Shown here piece by piece: positions 59,902 through 64,000 of a DNA stretch of 64,000 nucleotides. Within the stretch, counting starts at the first letter, position 1. The number at the start of each line of letters is the position of its first letter. The stretch lies in contig CAYWKS010000009.1 of assembly GCA_964458935.1 (NCBI GenBank), positions 60,725 through 124,724 of the forward strand. The letters are read 5' to 3'. The DNA is from CAYWKS01 sp964458935 (GTDB lineage: Bacteria > Planctomycetota > Phycisphaerae > Phycisphaerales > Zrk34). The position numbers were made by a program, and so were the translations under genes. A model generated the notes under the pieces. It made no database searches and had not been told where the DNA came from. It saw only the letters and a list, made by a program, of their open reading frames with translations.

Positions 59902-60279
59902 ATGGCCATGTACCAGCTACACGTCGAGCGACACTTCAACGCCACCCATGCCCTGCGGCTGCCCGATGGCGTGATCGAGCCCGTGCACGGCCACGACTGG
60001 CGGATCACCGCCGTCGTCGCGGCGCCCGGGCTGGATGACTGCGGCCTTGTCGTGGACTTCCACGAGCTGGAGCGGCTGCTCGACGGCGTGTGCAAGACGC
60101 TTCACCAGAAGCACCTGAACGACCTGACGCCGTTCGCCGAGCACAACCCATCGGCCGAGCGGGTCGCCCAGCACATCGCCGACACCCTCGCACCGCACCT
60201 GACCGGCCGCGCCGCCCTTGTCAGCGTCACCGTCACCGAGGCCCCCGGCTGCGCCGCCACTTACCTGCCCGAGCGTTGA
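59902..60279 (+). CDS. PTPS-III-type 6-pyruvoyltetrahydropterin synthase homolog
   Basis: A 125-residue member of the QueD/PTPS family. Zinc ligands His16 (in HFNATHAL), His29 and His31 (in VHGHDW) are in place. The catalytic Cys of QueD is absent; instead the segment is E26-P-V-H-G-H, matching the ExxHGH motif of PTPS-III. PTPS-III enzymes replace dihydroneopterin aldolase in folate synthesis by cleaving the dihydroneopterin side chain. Folate rather than queuosine synthesis is therefore predicted. The Nif3-like gene converges on it from the other strand. Confidence 0.85.
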   Translation: MAMYQLHVERHFNATHALRLPDGVIEPVHGHDWRITAVVAAPGLDDCGLVVDFHELERLLDGVCKTLHQKHLNDLTPFAEHNPSAERVAQHIADTLAPHLTGRAALVSVTVTEAPGCAATYLPER

Positions 60280-60305
60280 CCGGCGTGGCCGGCTGACCCG
60301 TGCGC

Positions 60306-61436
60306 TCAGACCACGCGGAGCGGATCGCGGTCGGCCTTCGCCGTTCGCACCGCCACGCCGTCGCCCAGCGCCCGTTCCAGCCGCCGCCGCAGCCGCGGCA
60401 GGTACCCGCGCTCGGTGTTCGTGTGATCGGTCAGCACCACCGCCGCCCCGTCGGCGACCTTCGCCAGCACGTCGTGGTGCTTCATCTCGCCGGTCAGGTA
60501 CAACTGCGGCCCGCTGAGCCCCTCGAACACGCCCGCGCCGGCCCCGGGGCAGACCGCCACGCAGTCCAGTTCGGCGCGGCCGTTCATGACGTCTGGCCTG
60601 GCCACGCGGACGTGCGGCAGGCGCAGGTGCTTCTTGATCCGCCCCACGAGCGTGTGGAGCGTGGCCGGGCGGTTGAGGATGGCCATGCGGCCCATCCCGC
60701 CACCGGGCAGCGGCGGGTCGATCAGCTCGTACGCCTCCCAGGCGGGCTCCTCGTACGGGTGGGCCCGCCGGATCACCGCCAGCGCGTCGGCCAGCGCCGC
60801 CTTGGGGCAGACCATCTCGAGCCTGACCTCGTCGACGCGTTCGACCCGGCCGCGGCGGCCGTAGGCGGGGTTGGACCCTTCGCCGCCCTTGAAGGTGCCG
60901 AAGCCCGGCGTGTTGAACGAGCAGTGCGTGTAGTTGCCGATCCCGCCGACCCCGCCCGCCTCGGTCGCCAGCGCCTCGCGGACCGCGTCGACGTGCTCGG
61001 CCGGCACGAACACGACCAGCTTGCACTCGAGGCCCGGGTCGTGCACGGCGGCCTGGTCGATCGGCTCGACGTAATCGGTCCGGCCGCACGCCTCGGCCAG
61101 CCAGTCGCTCATCCCCCCCGGCGCCGCGTCCAGCGCGGTGTGCGGCGAGTACACCGCGATCCGCTTGTCCATGGCGGCCCGGACGGCCGGCTTCAGCTCG
61201 CCGATCCGCTTGACCCCGCTGAAGATCGGCGGGTGATACGCGACGATCAGCTCCGCCCCCGCCTCGATCGCCTCGGCGGCCACCGCGTCCGTCAGGTCGA
61301 TCGTGAGCATCACGCGGTTGACCCGCCGCGGGCGGGTCGGCTCCACGAGCAAGCCCACGTTGTCCCAATCCGCCGCCAGGTGCAGCGGCGCGATATGTTG
61401 CAGTGCTTCGACGATGCCGGCCAGTTGCATGCTCAT
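60306..61436 (-). CDS. Nif3-family dinuclear metal protein
   Basis: A 376-residue protein of the Nif3/YqfO family (often annotated as GTP cyclohydrolase type 2, which is not proven). Metal-site motifs are visible: DWDNVGLLV, IVAYHPPIFSG, VYSPHTALD and, at the end, LTGEMKHHDVL and LTDHTNTERGYLP. Residues about 130-230 form the PII/CutA-like insert (KLVVFVPAEHVDAVREAL ... AHPYEEPAWEAYEL) of the long form. ATG 61436 is chosen at the domain start (MSMQLAGIVEAL). A TATAAT -10 lies at 61521-61526. Confidence 0.9.
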   Translation of the reverse strand: MSMQLAGIVEALQHIAPLHLAADWDNVGLLVEPTRPRRVNRVMLTIDLTDAVAAEAIEAGAELIVAYHPPIFSGVKRIGELKPAVRAAMDKRIAVYSPHTALDAAPGGMSDWLAEACGRTDYVEPIDQAAVHDPGLECKLVVFVPAEHVDAVREALATEAGGVGGIGNYTHCSFNTPGFGTFKGGEGSNPAYGRRGRVERVDEVRLEMVCPKAALADALAVIRRAHPYEEPAWEAYELIDPPLPGGGMGRMAILNRPATLHTLVGRIKKHLRLPHVRVARPDVMNGRAELDCVAVCPGAGAGVFEGLSGPQLYLTGEMKHHDVLAKVADGAAVVLTDHTNTERGYLPRLRRRLERALGDGVAVRTAKADRDPLRVV

Positions 61437-61928
61437 GCGGGCAGTGTAAACGATGGCGACGCGTCGGGGCGCATGGCTGGGCCGCGTGTCCGCCCCGGGC
61501 CTGGGGGGGCGGGCAACTGAATTATAACGCTTTGTATGTGAACTGGTTGCGCATTGGATGGGGGTGTGTCCGCCCGTGGCCGACCGGCCGCGCCCGACCG
61601 GGCGCCGCGCCGGCGGCGCGGCGGGGGCCGGCCGCATGTCGCGGCGGCGCGGGGTGTTATGAATTGGGCCGGTCGGTGTTGGCATGCATCGTGGGCCCGG
61701 TCGGTGGCGGCTCGCGCACAACCGCGTCGCGGCGGCCGCGCCGCCCCGGCCGCCCCGGGGGGTGGCGGACAAGCTACCCGGCCCGCCGGCGGCAAAACCG
61801 CATCGCCCCCCATAGATAGGGGCGCGCCGACGCTTCGCTGCGCGCCGCCCCGTGCATCTTGCGGGGAATTAACAGAGAAAGTTCAGATTGTGCGGCGGCG
61901 GTGGTGATGGCGGCCGCCGGCGATGCGC
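61437..61928. other. Intergenic region with the nif3-side promoter
   Basis: No gene is supported; open frames are Arg/Pro-rich products of the GC content. The minus strand has TATAAT at 61526-61521 with no good -35, giving nif3 a leader of about 80 bases. The part next to the TPR gene has no clear terminator. Confidence 0.45.
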
Positions 61929-63677
61929 CTACGCGCCCGGCCGGGGCGGCTGGTCGTCCATCGCGGCCTTGAGCTGCGCGGCCAGATCGTCGCCGCCGAT
62001 CTGACGCGCGATCGCCAGCGGATCGCCGCCGACGGCAAGCACGTTGCGCGCAGCGGACACAACGTTCGACCCCCGTGGCCCGTGCGCGCGGATCACGATG
62101 CCGAACGCTTCTTCAACGCATCGTTTCGCGCCCTCCAGATCGCCCATGGCGTGCAGCACGCCGCCGATGTTGTTCACGTCTCGGGCCACGTTGGGATGGT
62201 CGTCGCCGAATGCGGCGCGGTCGATGCGCTCGGCTTCCTCGTAGCGTCGTTTCGCGCCCTCCAGATCGCCCATGGCCTGGAGCACGGCGCCGATGTTGTT
62301 CACGCGGATGGCGACTTTGGGATGGTTGTCGCCGAATGCGGCGCGGTCGATGCATTCGGCTTCCTCGAAGCATTCTGTCGCGCCCCACAGATCGCCCATG
62401 GCCTTGAGCACGCTGCCGATGTTGTTGACGCGGATGGCGACGTTGGGATGGTCGTCGCCGAATGCGGCGCGGTCGATGCGTTCGGCTTGCTCGTAGCGTT
62501 CTTTCGCGCCCTCCAGATCGCCCATGGCCTGGAGCACGGTGCCGATGTTGTTCACGCTGATGGCGACGTTGGGGTGGTCGTCTCCGAATGCGGCGCGGAA
62601 GATGCGTTCGGCTTGCTCGTAGCGTTCTTTCGCGCCCGGCAGATCGCCCATGTCCTGGAGCACGTCGCCGATGTTGTTCACGTCAGTCGCAACCTCGGGA
62701 TGGTCGTCACCGAATGCGGCGCGGTCGATGCGTTCGGCTTCCTCGTAGCGTTCTTTCGCGCCCCGCAGATCGCCCATGGCCTGGAGCACGGCGCCGATGT
62801 TGTTGACGTCTCTCGCGACGCTGGGGTGATCGTCGCCGAACGCGGTGCGGTCGATGCGCTCGGCCTCCTCGTACCGCGCCTTCGCCCCCGCAAGGTCGCC
62901 CATGGCTTTGAGCACGCTGCCGAGGTTGTTCACGCAGATGGCGACTTTGGGATGGTCGTCGCCGAACGCGGCGCGGTCGATGCGCTCGGCCTCCTCGAAC
63001 CGGGCCTTCGCGCCCGCAAGGTCGCCCATGGCGAGGAGCACGCTGCCGATGTTGTTGATGGCCGACGCTAGATTGGGGTGATTGTCGCCGAACGCGACGC
63101 GGAAAATGCGTTCGGCTTCCTTGAAGCATTCTTTCGCGCCCGCCAGATCGCCCATGGCCTGAAGCACGCTGCCAAGATTATTGACATCGGTCGCCACGGC
63201 AGGATGGTCGTCACCGAAGGCAGCGCGGTCGATGCGCTCGGCTTCCTCGTAGCGTCGCTTCGCCCCCGGCAGATCACCCATTGCTTCGAGTACGTCGCCG
63301 ATGTTGTTGATGCCGGTCGCGACGTCAGGATGGTCATCGCCTAAGACGGCGCGAGTGATGCGTAGGGCTTCCTCATGTTTCCCTCTCGCTTCCTCGAACT
63401 GGCCGGCTGCGTTCAAGATGCTCCCAGTATTGCTAATGTCCTTAGCTAGCACGGGACTATGATCGCCGAGCGTGGCCCGACTAATCCTGTCCGCTTCGGT
63501 CAGCGCTCGCAGTGCATCTGGGAGCTGACACTGCTGCTCCAGAAGGTGCCGCCCCAATACCCGATACAGAGACGCCTTGGTGGCAGAATCCGGCAATTGC
63601 GAAACCAACTCCAGCAGTTCGTTGATGAAGGTGGAACGGTACATCGTCGCGTAGCTTGTATATCCGCTATCGTTCAT
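61929..63677 (-). CDS. TPR protein with about 11 near-identical 42-residue repeats
   Basis: A 582-residue protein. After about 90 residues of divergent helical sequence, units of the form NNIGSVLQAMGDL ... YEEAERIDRAAFGDDHPNVA repeat some 11 times (first one degenerate). They are the kinesin-light-chain/TPR_12 type, followed by a short C-terminal tail. The 126-base DNA units are very alike, pointing to recent expansion or gene conversion. Such repeats bind proteins. No enzyme domain is present. The start overlaps the end of the upstream membrane protein gene by 11 bases, so the two act together. Confidence 0.85.
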   Translation of the reverse strand: MNDSGYTSYATMYRSTFINELLELVSQLPDSATKASLYRVLGRHLLEQQCQLPDALRALTEADRISRATLGDHSPVLAKDISNTGSILNAAGQFEEARGKHEEALRITRAVLGDDHPDVATGINNIGDVLEAMGDLPGAKRRYEEAERIDRAAFGDDHPAVATDVNNLGSVLQAMGDLAGAKECFKEAERIFRVAFGDNHPNLASAINNIGSVLLAMGDLAGAKARFEEAERIDRAAFGDDHPKVAICVNNLGSVLKAMGDLAGAKARYEEAERIDRTAFGDDHPSVARDVNNIGAVLQAMGDLRGAKERYEEAERIDRAAFGDDHPEVATDVNNIGDVLQDMGDLPGAKERYEQAERIFRAAFGDDHPNVAISVNNIGTVLQAMGDLEGAKERYEQAERIDRAAFGDDHPNVAIRVNNIGSVLKAMGDLWGATECFEEAECIDRAAFGDNHPKVAIRVNNIGAVLQAMGDLEGAKRRYEEAERIDRAAFGDDHPNVARDVNNIGGVLHAMGDLEGAKRCVEEAFGIVIRAHGPRGSNVVSAARNVLAVGGDPLAIARQIGGDDLAAQLKAAMDDQPPRPGA

Positions 63678-64000
63678 GATCGTCCCTAATAACAGCCTTC
63701 ACAAACTCACGGCACTCGCCATCGCGCAATTCCTTGACAGCGTCGCCCTTGAATACCAAGTGTACGCCGGTGGCCGTTCGCTTGATCTCCACGGCAGGCG
63801 GTTCTGGGTTGGGCGCGCTCGATGGGGGTGACTGCTGAACCCCATAGCTTCGATTTCGGCCGTGTCTGAAGTGGCCCCGTGAGATCAGGTCGTAGAGGCC
63901 GAACACCACAGCTGCGAGCACGAGAGCGATGCCGATGAGTGGCGCGCCGCTGAAAGCGATCTGGCCCTCGGCAACTTCTTTCCACTGGAACGTGGCGTTG
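63667..64000 (-). CDS. Membrane protein, N-terminus off the window
   Basis: The frame is open from the right edge to TGA at 63667, so the gene starts outside. Visible are 110 residues: NATFQWKEVAEGQIAFSGAP, then a membrane helix LIGIALVLAAVVFGLYDLI, a basic/Pro-rich linker (QQSPPSSAPNPEPPA) and a small C-terminal part (GVHLVFKGDAVKELRDGECREF). It overlaps the TPR gene. It may be an effector or anchor for the TPR protein, and no family can be named. A GTG at 63921 would give an 84-residue form, but the helix makes the longer reading more likely. Confidence 0.6.
   Translation of the reverse strand, partial: NATFQWKEVAEGQIAFSGAPLIGIALVLAAVVFGLYDLISRGHFRHGRNRSYGVQQSPPSSAPNPEPPAVEIKRTATGVHLVFKGDAVKELRDGECREFVKAVIRDDHER

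Noticed and set aside
62090..63360. Regular 126-base repeats that could suggest a CRISPR or tandem-repeat array
   Set aside because: The period equals 42 codons, the frame is open throughout and encodes TPR units; there are no short repeats with unique spacers.

Overview
The window comes from a high-GC bacterium, most likely a planctomycete of the Phycisphaerae type. Four proteins end in PEP-CTERM sorting signals. There is an exosortase with its EpsI-like partner, and a prepilin-like protein with a C-terminal DG-H motif, a type abundant in Planctomycetes. Several small conserved proteins are of a kind I associate with that phylum. No rRNA or tRNA gene was seen. A run of exactly 100 N at 38045-38144 shows a scaffolded draft or metagenome assembly. 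Taxonomy is inference from gene content.

Layout. 1-17763 is chromosomal: a partial secreted protein with an unusual leader, a metal-binding lipoprotein plus NAD synthetase, a glycosyltransferase, a PEP-CTERM protein, an orphan ParA, a VanZ-MurJ fusion, two more surface proteins, a Fur-type regulator divergent from a prepilin/PEP-CTERM pair, a membrane spermidine-synthase-like protein, lipoyl synthase, another PEP-CTERM protein, DoxX and an ACT-like protein. 18058-28899 is a five-gene exosortase/exopolysaccharide locus: Wza-like lipoprotein, exosortase, EpsI-like protein, 1550-residue TPR protein, and a Wzc-like protein with a damaged P-loop. 28962-29407 holds an unexplained transcription unit: a strong promoter with a palindrome between -35 and -10, several hairpins and a terminator, but no convincing gene.

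The most notable content is a phage-like gene set split in two. Part 1 (29816-35432) has a LexA/CI-type repressor facing an operator-bearing promoter, then an operon of HTH protein, ABC ATPase, GNAT (possibly Mom-like), ParB-like protein, small and large terminase. Part 2 (44441-56354) has portal, scaffold, SU10-type major capsid, connector-like and tail/appendage proteins, a LamG protein carrying a TIGR03790-like domain, a tail-like protein, a lipoprotein and a holin-like peptide. Between them lie about 9 kb of ordinary cell genes: two membrane proteins, ferredoxin, a histone-H1-like gene containing the N gap, phosphoglycerate mutase, a SatD-like/DUF3307 pair, a glycosyltransferase and a bacilliredoxin. 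No integrase, replication gene, tape measure, tail sheath or endolysin was found. This suggests a domesticated, gene-transfer-agent-like or defective element rather than an intact prophage, with the caveat that the assembly gap lies between the halves.

56393-64000 returns to cell genes: a lipoprotein, a phosphohexomutase, an HD-GYP-like protein with an altered HD motif, a PTPS-III-type pterin enzyme beside a Nif3 protein, and a strongly repetitive TPR gene overlapping a membrane protein that runs off the right edge.
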